From the NCBI RefSeq assembly GCF_030272615.1, contig NC_081410.1, forward strand, positions 572,705,241 through 572,769,240: 64,000 bases of DNA, read 5' to 3'. Under the pieces are notes generated by a model. The model worked only from the letters and a program-made list of their open reading frames with translations, was not told the DNA's origin and did no database searches. The DNA comes from Cryptomeria japonica. Its lineage: Eukaryota; Streptophyta; Pinopsida; Cupressales; Cupressaceae. The position numbers and the translations under genes are program-made. This document shows positions 35,188 through 46,963 of the stretch, piece by piece; the stretch's first letter is position 1, and each line of letters opens with the position of its first letter.

Positions 35188-35622
35188 CTAATTACCAGTT
35201 GCAATTTCCAAACCAGTTCTATTCATGATTTTGCATTTTCCATTTTTAAATTGTAACTGAAAACCTTTCTCAACTAATTGACCAACACTTAAAAGGTTAT
35301 GTTTTAATCCTTCAACATAGTAAACGTTGTCAGTGTTATGTTTACCATCAGGAGATATTGAACCCTTACCTTTGATTGAACAAGCTTTGTCATCTTCGAA
35401 TCTTACTAAACCTCCATTGTATTCTTGAAAGCTCAAGAATTTGCCTTTGTCTCCAGTCATGTGATGTGAGCATCCTGAATCAATAATCCATTCATCCTTT
35501 GATTCAACTTTAGCTGCTAGGGCTTGTTCTACTGGTGGGGCAATAGGTACCGGTTGATCTTCTATTATAGCAACAAAGACCCATCCATTGTCTGCTGGAT
35601 CCTCATTAGAATCATCAGTCAC
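35188..35622 (-). pseudogene. Protease region of element E
   Basis: 144 open codons. WIIDSGCSHHMTGDKGKF holds the D-S-G active site, and NTDNVYYVEGLKHNLLSVGQ leads to the pre-integrase domain. The frame closes at a stop near 35190, just before the conserved TRGNIFHLN phrase. The protease matures gag-pol. Confidence 0.9.
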
Positions 35623-36604
35623 ACTTCATCAGCAATGTAACAAGATTTATCTTTGTTTTTCTTAAATTTGTATCTCTGATATTCAGGATTAGGTTTATAT
35701 GTCCTTCTAGCTTTTTCTCTTAGTCTAGCATGTCTATTAGGGCATCTTGAAGCCATATGACCAATCTTATTGCAGTTGAAACATTTAAAGGGTGCTTTAC
35801 CTTCATACTTACTTCCAATTGGACCTTTTGGCATTTTTCTTGCAAATAGTGCTTCAAGTTCTTCAAGTTCTTCATTCTCCTTCCTGGTTTCTTCAAGTTC
35901 TCTTGCATAAAAGGCTCTCCAATCTGATTTGCAAAAGATGGAGTAGATGATGTTGATGCTTTGAAGGCCAAATCAGTTTTTATAGTAGCAATAGGACCAA
36001 ATTCCTCAATTTCAAAAGCTGGAAGTTTTCCAATTAATGTATCCCTAGTTACTGATGTATTAGGCATTGTTCTCAACTCATTAATAGCAGTAACCTTCAT
36101 CTTATATGCCGGTGGCAAACCTCTTAAGATTTTTGAAACAATCTCATCTTCACTCAAGGTTCCTCCACAACATTTGATACCTAAAACAATTTCATTTACT
36201 CTTTCCATAGAAGCAGAAATTCTTTCATCTTCTTCCATTTTCAAATGTCCATACCTGACTCGGAAGCTTTCAAGTTTTGCAATTTTGACTGTGGAATCCC
36301 CTTCATTCAGTGTTTCCAAATGATCCCAAATAGATTTTGCAGTAGATCTATCTGATAATCCCATGATTTGTTGATCTGACAATGCGCTCAAAAGTGCTTC
36401 TCTTGCTTTGCAATTATTTTCTTCATCTTTAGCTAAGGTAATAGGAATAGGCTAACCAGATATAGCAGCAGTATAACCATTCTTAGTAACTTCCTAGATG
36501 TCTTTACCAATGCAATTCAGATGTGTCTCCATTCTGATTTTCCATATTCCATAGTTGGTTCCATCAAGTTTAGGACTATCCTTTCTGAAATAATTAGTAG
36601 ACAT
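35619..36604 (-). pseudogene. Copia gag of element E
   Basis: The start ATG at 36604 lies 43 nt after the primer site and is followed by the LDGTNYGIWKIRMETH motif. TAG stops near residue 37 and in the next 30 codons interrupt it. The UBN2-like part is open from 36391 (SIWDHLETLNEGDS, RVNEIVLGIKCCGGTLSEDE, LPPAYKMKVTAINEL). A frameshift near 35935 moves to the frame of 35834-35619, which has an intact zinc knuckle CFNCNKIGHMASRC at about 35745-35786 and a basic tail. Gag builds the particle and binds the RNA genome. Confidence 0.88.
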
Positions 36605-36647
36605 TGGATCTCCTCAAGTTTGTTAAACTTCCACAAAAAGAGGACTA

Positions 36648-36660
36648 GGATTTGATACCA
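36648..36660 (-). other. Primer-binding site of element E
   Basis: Minus strand TGGTATCAAATCC, two bases from the LTR; two changes from the tRNA-iMet complement. Confidence 0.85.
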
Positions 36661-36662
36661 AT

Positions 36663-37739
36663 TGTAGGTCCCAGGAACAACTGAGAGAGGGGGGGTGAAT
36701 CAGTTGTCTAATAAATTCAAACCAAAATCTTGTTAACCAACTTATTGCTTAGTACCAGTAAGATAGTTAATTGTGCCCGTGAACAGTATCAATAGGAAAT
36801 GTTGTACCGGTAGGAATTAATGCATGAAACATAAACATAAAGTCATCCACAACACATGACACAAATATTTATATGTGGAAACCCTATAAGGGGAAAAACC
36901 ATGGTGGGAAACCTTACCCACAATCAGATGATACTACTGTAGATAGTAAGTGTACACAGAGGGGTCTACACATGCAGAAAGGCCAACAACCTAGAGCTCA
37001 CTACTCAAACACAAAAGGGAGTCACACTGACTACAGTTGGATGGTTAAATCCAATGAGAATGTACTACACAAAATAGCATCTTCATATGCTGGATTCAAT
37101 ACCGGTGTAATGCTGATATGCTTCTACAAAAACCTAACTTCACCTTCAAATGATGTCTTCGTGTTTATCTCTACTTGATCTCGCATATATCCTTTCTTAA
37201 ACCTTTTTCACATTCCACACATGATCTTACAAATAAGATCTTACATTTATACCATACCCTAAGACCAATATTAGTAGGTCAGCTCTATAAGATATTACAA
37301 TAAAGACATTTTACAAATAATACAATATCTGATGCAATAACTGATTGAACATGTCGGCTTAATGCATTTACAACAATAATAAATCATCTCCATAGCGTGC
37401 CATGCTGATCTAGAAAAGATAAACCTACCGGTGTAACCCTAGATAACCTTGACCTATTTGCTGGTAAAAGCAAATATGCAAATAACAATATACCAATGAT
37501 ATTACTTCAAGGAAAAGTGTCCACATGATGTCTTCGACATTACCAATTGTCTTCCATGTCTTTGCAGGTACTAGTGAACATTATATCCTACCGGTTTAAC
37601 ATTATATCCTATCAGTTAACCATATATCGGTGATTTTTTGAATAGTTTACTGATTATCAGTGAATGTTGCTGGATCTCCAAGGTAGGTGTATTTAGCAGG
37701 TGTTGACATCAATGACAAAACCATACCAAAATACCAACA
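36663..37739 (-). repeat. 5' LTR of element E
   Basis: TGTAGGTCCCAGG ... ATACCAACA, then TSD AATGA at 37740-37744. TATAAAT on the minus strand at 37245-37251 lies just upstream of the palindrome GATCTTACAAATAAGATC (37223-37240), so transcription should begin at or near the palindrome. Hairpin 36674-36707. Confidence 0.95.
37245..37251 (-). promoter_or_regulatory. TATA box of the E 5' LTR
   Basis: Minus strand GGTATAAATGTAAG. The left LTR of E has the same sequence, and A has TATATATA at the same place. Confidence 0.5.
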
Positions 37740-38389
37740 AATGAAAGACTGAAATGTAAATCACCTCAAGGGAGGTTGTGATAGAAATTTTGATAGAATT
37801 GTTTGTATGAAGTTGAATCTTAGAATGAATCTCCTCTTCAATGGTTGAATCCTTGACTTGAGTGCAACACCTAGCGTTGAAAGGAGACTTGAGAATGCTC
37901 AATGCTGGAAAAGAATGCTTGAATGTGTGATCTCATGTATCGGTGTTATCACTTAACCACTTGTCAAAATTATGCAAATGAGAGGGAAAATGCAACTTAT
38001 ATACTTGTTAGTTAGGGCTAATTGATCAATTTTCCATCACAGGCTGACACTGGGGGAGTTTTTCCTGCTCAATGCACAACCACCAAAGAAAAATTGAAAA
38101 TGTTCTTGCCCGAAAATGGGGTAGGGATAAGGGTGTCATGCCCCTGTCCTAGGGGGACATGGGTGCCACACTCCTATCCTAGGTGGGACAGGAGCACCAC
38201 ACTCCTTCCCTGTCTTGCCCTTTTTTCTAAGACAAGATGCAGTTAGAGTAGTGCAAAGGGCAAGAGAGATGCAGATTTCAGGTGCCGAGAAAGTCTCTGG
38301 TCTTTGATCAGGCTTAGGGATTTGAATCTCATGCATGAGGACCCTAATGTGGTCGATGATTGCAAGGATCACAATTTCATGATACTACA
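37740..38389 (-). repeat. Element M 3' LTR, second part
   Basis: It continues the M LTR after E, with 37740-37744 as the right TSD copy. It ends GATACTACA at 38389, like G (GACACTACA). It contains three imperfect GGGTGCCACACCCCT-type phrases at 38120-38205. A TATATA run near 38000 (minus TATATAAG) may be its TATA box. Confidence 0.85.
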
Positions 38390-38410
38390 TTTAGCCCCCA
38401 CTTTAGTAGG
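38390..38410 (-). promoter_or_regulatory. Polypurine tract of element M
   Basis: Minus strand ACTAAAGTGGGGGCTAAA directly before the LTR TGTAGTATC start. G has ACTAAAGTGGGGCATAAA at 41322-41340. Confidence 0.75.
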
Positions 38411-40158
38411 AATATAAGCATACACCAATACTATCAGTAAAGTACAAGGAAACAAGATTGGAAGACTTCTACCATGTCAAGGAGGCAAGATGCACCAAGC
38501 CCCCAGTGGACTAAGGATCTTATGACATCGATTGACAAAGTAAAAGGGAAGATCAAGAAGGGAAAGCTATGTCTAGAAGTAGCAAGGTTCCCCTCACTAT
38601 GAGTTATGAAAAAGATACCAAAATTATAAAGTAAAGCCAATTTGATTAAATAATTCTAAGTATCAAAAAGGAAAATATGAGCACAGTGCATGCCCCCACG
38701 TTAAAGTGATCACACACACCTTATCAAGAGGGATTTCTTTAAGATAGGATACACCCGAGAGAGAGAGAGATCACGTTATCACAAGGATGTAGCCTCCAAT
38801 CGAGGAATAAAGCCAAGGATAGTCAACACAAAACACAAAGCACGAGGTAGTTTCACTTTCATTGGGGTCATTATGCTCTATGATAACTCATGTAAATCAT
38901 ATATGTATATGTAAATATAATAATCTTCATTCCCCAAAGAAAGGATACTACCTTAGAAGAAAGAACACAGAGGATGTCTTTCGATTCAACATGAAAGAGA
39001 CCAAAAGAGATCTCAATTCTTTTCATCATCCTCAAGTAGACATTAAGGGGAAAATAGAAGAACATGGATACACATAGAAGAATTGTCATAAAAGAGCAAG
39101 AGAGAAGATCTATAGTGTTAATATTGCTAATCTATCACAACATCACCTCTCGATCTCACTGATCACTATTTTGGGAAGGCGAGTAACATTCCAGAGGAGT
39201 GACATCAGGCACATCAAATGGAGCTCTCACAAGATACAAACAAGGACTATGCTCATGTGGTAAGTCACTTTGTTTGATTCTAGGATCTAGGATTAGGGTT
39301 TGTGAAAATTTAGTTGATAAATGTTTGTCTACGCAAACATATTCATAATCATTATTAGAAGCATTAGGAGTTGTATGGCCATCATGAATAACATTTTTAC
39401 TCATTTATTCATCAAAATTTAGAGAAAGAGGAGCACGAACATGAATAGGAGTAAAGCCATGACATGTTTTGTGCAACTTATGATTTGGAGATGTAGGTTG
39501 AACATATTGCTTAGGAGAAAAGGGAATCATGTCAATTGTTGGAGTTTTAGGAGATGGAATAGTTTGAGGGATAACTTCATGAGATCAAACATGATGTCTT
39601 CTTTAGCATTCTCTCACACAATGATTCCATTGAGTCTTAGTAGAAAGATGAGAAGGAGGAGGAACATTTGAAAAAGTAGGAATGTTTTTCTCTTTGATGG
39701 TTGAAGGTTTAGGTTGAGGTATTTTAGGTTGGACAAGAGGAGAAGTAGGCCTCTTCTCTTTTTAAGAGGAAGGAGGTAGAACTGTGCCATTTAAAGGAGG
39801 AATGTTAGGTGTAGGAAGAAGACCAGGTCCATAATAAGGAGGAGGTATAGGTCTAACCTTAGGAGATTTACTATTGTTCTTCTTAGGAGAAGGTATAGTC
39901 ACATACATAGGAATAGGTTGAACATCTTATTTAGGAGGGAGATTAGTTCTATCCATGAGGGGAAGAACTTCATCTTCCAGTATGATAGGAATGTAAATTA
40001 TTGGGGATCTAGGTTGACTTAAGGATAGGATCATATATTTCTTCCATTTTTGATAAGATTAAAAAAGAGAATCACTCCTTAATGGAAGAAATTGAAATTT
40101 CTTAGGCCAAAAGAAATCAATAGGACCACTAGGGCTTCTTTCGGATGGACAAAATAAG
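38411..40158 (-). mobile_element. Element M internal 3' region, collinear with G 41341-43088
   Basis: The block matches G over its whole length, including AAGTACAAGGAAA, the AGAGAG-rich stretch, the ATATGTATATG run (38905), the conserved reading frame at 39156-39404 and the proline-rich antisense of GGTTTAGGTTGAGG. It ends at CTATG, the G target site, inside the protease reading frame. No RT or integrase is present, as in G. Confidence 0.8.
39156..39404 (-). pseudogene. Conserved post-protease segment (ORF-X) of element M
   Basis: 82 codons that align with 42069-42340 of G: shared words are NVIH, TTPNA, DKHLS, FSQTLIL, IKQSDL, HEHSPCL and SPSQNSDQ. I do not recognise this family. It lies between protease and polypurine tract, where RT and integrase should be. 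It is acidic, with few hydrophobic runs, no zinc finger and no membrane segment. Its conservation between two copies shows it belonged to the master element. It may be a remnant of the linker after protease or a separate small protein. Confidence 0.55.
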
Positions 40159-40163
40159 CTATG
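40159..40163. repeat. Target-site duplication of element G (left)
   Basis: CTATG, matching 49256-49260; the flanks rejoin as M protease sequence. Confidence 0.9.
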
Positions 40164-41321
40164 TGTATTGTTGGTGAAATCGGAATGAGAGATCAAGAGG
40201 AAAAATACCCTTTCCCTCCAATGAGAGATGAGAGTTTCACTACAGGTTTCCCTTCAGACACTTTTCACTTAGTTACATTGGAAGAGGAGAGGAGAATTAA
40301 CTAGCTTCAACCTTCAAAGATGAAGATTGAATTCTGAATGAAGTGGGAATGATAAGTTGATCCCCTCTTCCTTATTTGAAATGGAAAGGAATTGATTAAA
40401 TTATGTAGTGCAAAAGTGACAAAGGACTAATTATAACTTAAGATCGGAACATGGGATGAAGTTGTGCACCTAGATTTGGCAGTAATATGTCAAGACTAAG
40501 TTGCCCTATGAATTTGAGGAAAAGTTGCCCAGACCATGGTGGGAATATACATGGTCCTCCAAAAAATCTGTGAAATGAAAAGGGTTTTTCCACCTTTGCA
40601 AATGGAGCCCAAATCTGCAAGTACAACTATGCACCTACAACCTACACACTGAAAAGAGAGGAAAATGGGTGGGGTTGGTGGTTTGCCTTTAGTTCAAACC
40701 CCAGTTTTGGAATTAACCAAGAAATGAAAGAAAGTACTTGCAAGTAGATGTAAATGAAAGACTGAATTTTAAATCACCTTAAGGGAGGTTTTGATAGAAA
40801 TGTTGATAGAAATGCTTGTGCAAAATTGAATGTTGGAATTAATCTCCTCTTCAATAATTTAATCCTTGACTTGAATGCAACATGTAGCCTTGAAGAGAGA
40901 CTTGAGAATTCTCAGTGTTGGAAAATAATGCTTGATTGCTTATGCAACTTAACAAACTCCAATCGTATCCAACTTCAACTTATGCAAATGAGAGGACAAA
41001 TGCCCCTTAAATACATGTTAGTGGATTTGATTTTCATCATGGCCTGACATCGGGGGAGTTTCCCACCAAATGCACAAGCCACAATGCATTCTCTAGGAAG
41101 GTCCTACCCCAAAATAGGGTAGGGACAAGGGTGCCACACCCCTTTCCTACCCATTTTTCCATGGCAAAGTGTGGACAGGGTGATGGGGAGGCCAAGAAAG
41201 AAGCTGATTATGAGGGTTGAGAAGTCTTCGATCTCTGATCAAGCTAGAGGATTCAATCTCATGTGCTTGAGAACCCTAATGCAATCAAAAAAAGCTAGGG
41301 TTGCATTTTTATGACACTACA
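40164..41321 (-). repeat. 3' LTR of element G
   Basis: TGTATTGTTGGTGAAAT ... ATGACACTACA, matching 48046-49255 and the split M LTR. Followed on the inner side by the polypurine tract (41322-41340). Confidence 0.9.
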
Positions 41322-42068
41322 TTTATGCCCCACTTTAGTCAGAGTATAAGCATACTCCAATATTGTCAATAAAGTACAAGGAAATAAGATTGGAAGACTT
41401 TTACCAAGTCGAGGAGGAAAGATGCACCAAGCCCTCAGTGGACTTATGATCTTACAACTTTGATTGAAAAAGTAAAAGGGAAGATTGAGAAGGAAAGAAC
41501 CATGACTGCAAGTAGCAAAGTTCCCCTCACTATGAGTCATGAAAGAAAGGATACCAAAGATTACAAAGAAAAAACAAAGTTCACTAAGTAATTCTAAGTA
41601 TCAAGGAGGAAAATATGAGTGGATTTTATGCCCCCACATTAAAGAAATCACATGCGCCTTATCAAGAGTGATTTCTTTAAGGTAGGATACACCCAAGAGA
41701 AAGATAAGGAATGGAGAACGTTATCACAAGGATTTATCCCCCAATCGAGGAATAAACCCTAGGATAATGAAAAAAAAACATGAGGTAGTGTTGCTTTCCT
41801 CGAGGTCAGTATGATGTATGATATCTCATGTATATCATATATGTATATGCATATAATAATCATCATTCCCCAAAGGACACTACCTTAGAAGAAAGGGAAG
41901 AGAGGATGTCCTTTGAGTCAACATGAAAGAGACCAAGAAAAGATCTCAGTGCTTTGCATCATCTCCAAGTAAACATTAAGGGAGCAATAGAAGAACATGG
42001 ATACACATATAAGAATGGTCACAAATGAGAAAGAAAGGAGAGAGAAAGATTTTTCTTTGCTAATATTG

Positions 42069-42700
42069 CTAATCTAGCATGACATCTACCTCCCGATCTT
42101 GTTGATCACTATTTTGGGAAGGTGAGCAACATGCCAAAGTAGCAACATCAAGCATAGAAGATGGAGCTATCACAAGATCCAAACAAGGACTATGCTCATG
42201 TTTTAAGTCACTTTGTTTGATTGGTAGGATCAGGGTTTGTGAAAACTCATCTGATAAATGCTTGTCCACATCAACAAACTCAAACTCACTATCATAAGCA
42301 TTAGGAGTTGTATTGATATTATGAATAACATTTTCACCCATTTCTTCATCAAAGTTTAGAGAAAGAGGAGCAAGAACATGAGCAAGAGTAAAACCATCAC
42401 ATGTTTTGTGCAACTTATTATTTGGAGATGTAGGTTCAACATCTTTCTTGGGAGAAAAGGGAATCATGTCAACTGTCAGAGTTTTAGGAGATTGAGTATT
42501 TTGAGGGATAGATTCACAAGCTCAAAAATGGTGTCTTTGTCAGTGTTCTCTTGCACAATGATTTCGTCATGTTTTAGTGAAAGGTAGAAAAGGAGGAGGA
42601 ACATTTGGAAAAGTGGGCTTGTTTCTCTCCTTGATAGTTGAAGGTTTAGGTTGAGGTATTTTAGGTTGAGGTAGAGGATAAGTAGGCCTCTTCTCTCAAT
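42069..42700 (-). pseudogene. Proline-rich stretch and ORF-X of element G
   Basis: 42700-42480 is a degenerate proline-rich segment (PLPQPKIPQPKPSTIKE type). 42467-42069 is open for 132 codons: it begins MIPFSPKKDVEPTSPNNKL, contains CDGFTLAHVLAPLSLNFDEE, and then the words shared with M (HKNVIH/ENVIH, TTPNA, DKHLS, FSQTLIL, IKQSDL, HEHSPCL, SPSQNSDQ). No catalytic motif is seen. It is the last coding segment before the polypurine tract and its role is unknown. In an autonomous gypsy this place would be taken by RT, RNase H and integrase. Confidence 0.55.
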
Positions 42701-42987
42701 AAGAGGAAGGAGGTGGAACTGCACCATAGAAAGGAGGAATATTAGGTGTAGGAAGAAGACCAAGTCCATCATGAGGATGAGGTATAGGTCTAACCTTAGG
42801 AGGAAAATTGTTGTTCTCCTTAAGAGAAGGTAAAGTCACATCCATAGGTATATGTTGATGATCTTCCTTAGGAGGGAGATTAGTTCTATCTATAAGGGTA
42901 AGAACCTCATCTTGAAGAATAATAGGGATGTCAAGTGTTGGGGATCTAGGTTGAATTAAGGATAAGATCATATCTTGCTTCCATTTT

Positions 42988-43563
42988 TTATGATTGAAAA
43001 AGAGCATATCTCCTTGAAGGAAGAGATTGAAATTGTTTAGGCCAAAAGAAATCAATAGGAACACCAAAACTTCTTTTAGATGGATGAAATAAGCTATGAT
43101 TCAAGGTTATGATTTCTCTATTGTGAGGAAATTTTAGACATTTGTGGATTAGAGAAGCAATAGCCTTCATGGAAGATAGCCAAGGATAGCCCAACTTCAC
43201 ATGGAATTTCTCAAAATATGGTATGATAACAAAGTAAACATCAATGGATTTAGTATTAACTTCAACAGGAAGGGTTATAGAACCAATGATAGGAAAAGAG
43301 AAAACCTCAAATAGCTTCACAATCACATTAGAAGCATCATATATTGGTTTATGCAATCATAAAGTGAAAAGATACTCTTCAGTTATGACATTAACCATAC
43401 AAGAGGGATCAATTAGGGCACCATGGCAAGGGATATCCTTAGCATTCATGACTATGTATAAAGGGCAATCAGGTGCTATAATGGTCTTGCTAGGGTCAAA
43501 TGCAATACAAGGATCCCTAGGCACATCTTGTATTTCTACCATATTAACCAAGTTTGGAGCCAT
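42988..43563 (-). pseudogene. Gypsy aspartic protease of element G
   Basis: One reading frame with a single TGA (43357). It reads DCPLYIVMNAKDIPCHGALI, then the active-site region ALIDPSCMVNVI (plant gypsy consensus ALIDGGSSLNVI: the Asp is kept, the Gly is lost), then GSITLPVEV, DVYFVIIPYFEKFHVKLGYP with WLSSMKAIAS after it, and HKCLKFPHN, the standard order of plant gypsy proteases. The same domain, in a better state in its C-terminal half, is found in M at 49261-49515. It would process gag. Downstream, where RT should begin, only proline-rich sequence follows. Confidence 0.8.
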
Positions 43564-43729
43564 AGAGGTGAATTATTTAGAAGAGAAAGAATTAGGCACA
43601 ATCTCAATAGCATTAGAGGTATGAGAAGGCAAGGGATTAGTGAAAATCTTAAGATTTTGATTAGGAGGAGCTATTGATTTGTTCCCTTTATCATTCACAT
43701 CTGCCATAGACATCATATTATTATTATCA

Positions 43730-44308
43730 TTCAAGTTTTGAATCTAATTATTCAATATGAAACATCTTAGTATCATGAATAGATTGGCAATGAAATTGAC
43801 AGAAGGAATTGTTATCAAAATAAGGGGATGCAAGGGTGGAAGGATAGATTTTTTTTATGGGGGGAAGTTTAATAACATTTTTATGCAACAAATCAAACAT
43901 AATACTATGTAAATATTCATTTAAGGAAGTAAATTGTCTTTCTCTTTGGAAAAAATTAGAAATAGAAGGTACACCTATTGTAGCATTCAGATTGTTGTTG
44001 ATTGTATCATTGAACTTTATGAAACTTTTTGTTGGTTTGAACTTCACAAATGGTTGTTAAACACTCTCTCCCTTATCACTCAAAGCCATAGGAGTGGATT
44101 GATCCATTTGACTCATAGCCAGTTGATAATTGTGGAGTGTTGTGCACAACTATGGAAAGGAAGTAAACTTAGACAAAAGAAGCTTTTCCTTGATATCTTT
44201 TTGTAAATCAGAAATGAAAATTCTTTGAATATCATTATTAGGTACATGAAAAGAAATTTGAGCACACAAATTTGATGGTATGATGAAAGAATAAGTATCT
44301 GGTAGATT
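43730..44308 (-). pseudogene. C-terminal part of the G gag
   Basis: It resumes the gag left of the inserted LTR: PDTYSFIIPSNLCAQISFHV, DLQKDIKEKLL, LHNYQLAMSQMDQST. Then 44047-43748 gives RERQFTSLNEYLHSIMFDLL, and the zinc-finger-like end FCQFHCQSIHDTKMFHIE, matching the plant gypsy form CxFHxxxGHDTExCFxLK with the Gly and last Cys changed. One or two stops occur. The motif is the RNA-binding end of Tat/Athila gags. Confidence 0.75.
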
Positions 44309-45674
44309 ATTGAGAGGGGGGGGTGAATCAGTAAACTAAAAAACTAATACAAACTTCCCAATCTCAAATTCAAACTCACAAAGTACACTTTCACTATCAA
44401 GATCAATACTCGTAAGAATACTCAACATCAACTAGTTAATTGTTATAACAACTTAACAATAAATAACTTCAATCTTGTAAACATAAAAATTCTTTATCAT
44501 ATATCAACATACTTCATCTCTCAATGCTTCAAGTTATCATGCCTTATCAGAATAGTTAAGTAGTCAATCAAATCAAGAAATAAGATCATAACCATAAAAA
44601 CATTCACCACTTGACACAAATGTTTATACGTGCAAAACCCAAATAGGTAAAAACCACAGTGAGATGAGACTCACAAGATAGCTATTTGAACTCTTCTGAA
44701 GTTTTCCCTGTTAGGAGCCAAGCCTATTAAAGCTTTTACAATAAGTCTTGTTAAGAACTGATCTTGTTAGGAATCACCTGGTTAAGGGATTTACAAAATG
44801 ATTTGATGAAAAGAAAATACCTTGTTAGGAGTAACCTCGGTAGAGGATTTGAGAATCCAAGCTAATGGATCACCTTGTTAGAGGATTTAAGAAGTAACCA
44901 AGCTTGTTAGAGCTTACCCAATTAGAGGATTTCACTTCTATTGTAATTGTTAGAAAACAACAGATTTTCTTGATCTATCTAAATAGCACTACATTTGCTT
45001 CATCAGATCCTTTTAAGCTTCAATATTCTTTTACTCAAACTACATATCCATTCTTCAATTAGGCAACCACACACTCAATTGATTTCAGCCAACACTTTGC
45101 CAACAACTTTATAAAAAACTTCATCGACCTTAAATACAAATGAATTAGGTTGGTAACACAACAAAAACCTAATTCTCTCATAGAGATTACAAACAAATTG
45201 ATTCAAGTGTGACTGTTGGATTTACATAGAAATCTATACACATTCTTCAAGAAAATTCCAATCGCTCTATGATCACCACTTCATCGGACTTGTAACTCAT
45301 CATGCACTATACAATAGATGCAATCCACTTTGCTCATTCCCCTGATAATTAAACAAATGAACAAACGTGCCAAAACAATTTGAACTAATCCTCATTCAAT
45401 GATCACATGTGTCACCATCATTACCGCTCATTATTAGATCTTAAACCAACAAACTTGATCAGTTAGGGTTTAACCTTATACACTGGTTTACCGGTTCAAC
45501 TCACAAACTAACATACCGGTTTACAACATCTTCCTCAAAGCTCTTCCTACTGGTTACAAGACAATATCAATAACAACAAAAATATCAGCAATATCATAAA
45601 TACCATTACCGGTTCAATTGACATCAATGACAACATAACATATCATTAATGCAATCTTCATGCAAATGCCAACA
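44309..45674 (-). mobile_element. Family N LTR inserted in the G gag (solo LTR)
   Basis: It begins on the minus strand with TGTTGGCATTTGCATGAAG (45674) and ends in the hairpin TTACTGATTCACC...CTCAATAA (about 44309-44336). The GGTAAAAACC module is at about 44647. No second LTR or internal region is present, and gag continues on both sides. I could not find a matching TSD. The fragment at 4603-5395 is of the same family. Confidence 0.75.
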
Positions 45675-46699
45675 AAATGCTTATATCTACCAATGAAATC
45701 AAACACTTTTTCTTTAACACCTTGTTTACAATGCATTAAATCAGTCAAAGTGATTTTAGGACCAATATTGTTTTTAAATTGTTAGATGAAATAATTTGCT
45801 AGTTTTTGAAAGTAAGTGATAGAATAAGAAGACAAAGAACAATACCATTGTAAATCCTTATCTCTTAGTATTCTTGTAAACATTTTTTCAAGCAATCGTT
45901 AATCATAAGCAAAATCAGTACACAAGGTTTGAAATGTTTTGACATGCGTAAGAGGATCACCTTTTCCATTATAGAGTTCCAATTGAGGTGTCTCAACATG
46001 TTTAGGTGGTATGACTTTAACAATATCAAGAGAAAGTGGGCTCACAACATCAAAGGTGGGCACACTAAACTTGGATTGACTCATAGAAGCAATTTGTTGT
46101 TGCAAGGAAGACATAGTTTTGGTGAGATTGTGAATTATCATTTCAGTAGAATAATTGATGTTAGACATAGATGATTGAGGTGGTGGTGTGATGTTATTGA
46201 AAGAAGGCATGGATTGAGAATAAGGTGGTGGGACATTATGATAAGTAGGCATAGGTGATGATTGGGTAGGAAAAGGGACACTCAAAGGAGGAATAAAGTT
46301 GTTGAAGGAATTACCCCCTTGTCTCACATTGATTGGTTGAGGAATAGTAGAAACACTTATGGAAGACATAGGTAAATATGGATGATTAAATGAAGAAAAA
46401 GGATTGTCCCCATGACCCATGGTTATATGAATGACATTTTGAGTTGATGTAGCCATGATGTTGGAAGTAAAAGTGGGAATAATAGTCATAAGAGTAGTCA
46501 AAGGAATAGAATGACTGACTTGCATTGAAGGTTGTGAATAACCTAGGGTTTCAGCACAACGCTTGATAGGCAAGACATTAGAATCAACAATATTTGCAAT
46601 GAAACACAATATATCAATTCCATTTTTATCACTTTGAATCATACGTTTAAGACCTTCAATTAATGGGAGAGCTTCACTATTAGTGTATTCTTGGGACAT
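45675..46699 (-). pseudogene. Gypsy gag of element G, main part
   Basis: 266 open codons from ATG 46699: an N-terminal region (SEALPLIEGLKRMIQ), a Pro/Ser-rich middle with repeated QSMPSFNN-type words, a short coiled segment (LTKTMSSLQQQIASM) and the core start YNGKGDPLTHVKTFQTLC. After 45899 the same frame goes on through two stops that each look like CAA to TAA: RLLEKMFTRILRDKDLQWY, then LTDLMHCKQGVKEKVFDFI up to the inserted LTR. These phrases are typical of plant gypsy capsid (retrotrans_gag). The protein would form the particle shell. Confidence 0.8.
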
Positions 46700-46702
46700 C
46701 TA

Positions 46703-46963
46703 TTATTGAAAGTTATTAGATTGATTGTCCAATGTGGAAATTTGATCTATAGAGACCCTAATTAAAGCTTCTTCTTCATCATGGGGTTCGTCAATGGGGT
46801 GAATAGGCACATGATTAATATGGGGAGAATTAGCATGATCCTCATTAAAGAAGTCACCCAAATTAGGCTCCATCTCCTCAGTAATTAAACCTTGGGAAGC
46901 CTTAATTCTAATGCTTCGTCTAATGCAGATAGGATAGGTAGGACTAATAGTGGAAAAACTCAT
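46703..46963 (-). CDS. Short upstream ORF of element G, in frame with gag
   Basis: 86 codons starting MSFSTISPTYPICIRRSIRI, containing EEMEPNLGDFFNED and an acidic histidine-bearing end (HEEDEEA type). It stops at TAA, directly followed by TAG and then by the gag ATG at 46699, all in one frame. It may be the true N-terminus of gag with two nonsense changes, or a separate leader ORF as some Tat-type elements have. No domain is recognised. The double stop argues for a real end, but this is not certain. Confidence 0.5.
   Translation of the reverse strand: MSFSTISPTYPICIRRSIRIKASQGLITEEMEPNLGDFFNEDHANSPHINHVPIHPIDEPHDEEEALIRVSIDQISTLDNQSNNFQ

Larger units (their letters stand above)
31050..37739 (-). 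mobile_element. Element E: full-length Ty1/copia retrotransposon, youngest in the window
   Basis: A 6.7-kb copia of the same family as A, with 1.08-kb LTRs (31050-32125 and 36663-37739), TSD AATGA, primer site, complete gag-pol order and polypurine tract. The two LTRs are clearly more alike than those of A. Catalytic residues of protease, integrase, RT and RNase H all look intact; only a few stops and frameshifts break the polyprotein. It inserted in the LTR of gypsy M. Confidence 0.95.

Noticed and set aside
38022-38372. Opposing open frames rich in Cys and Pro in the M LTR
   Set aside because: They fall on repeated GGGTGCCACACCCCT-type phrases of the LTR and are not kept in the G LTR copies.
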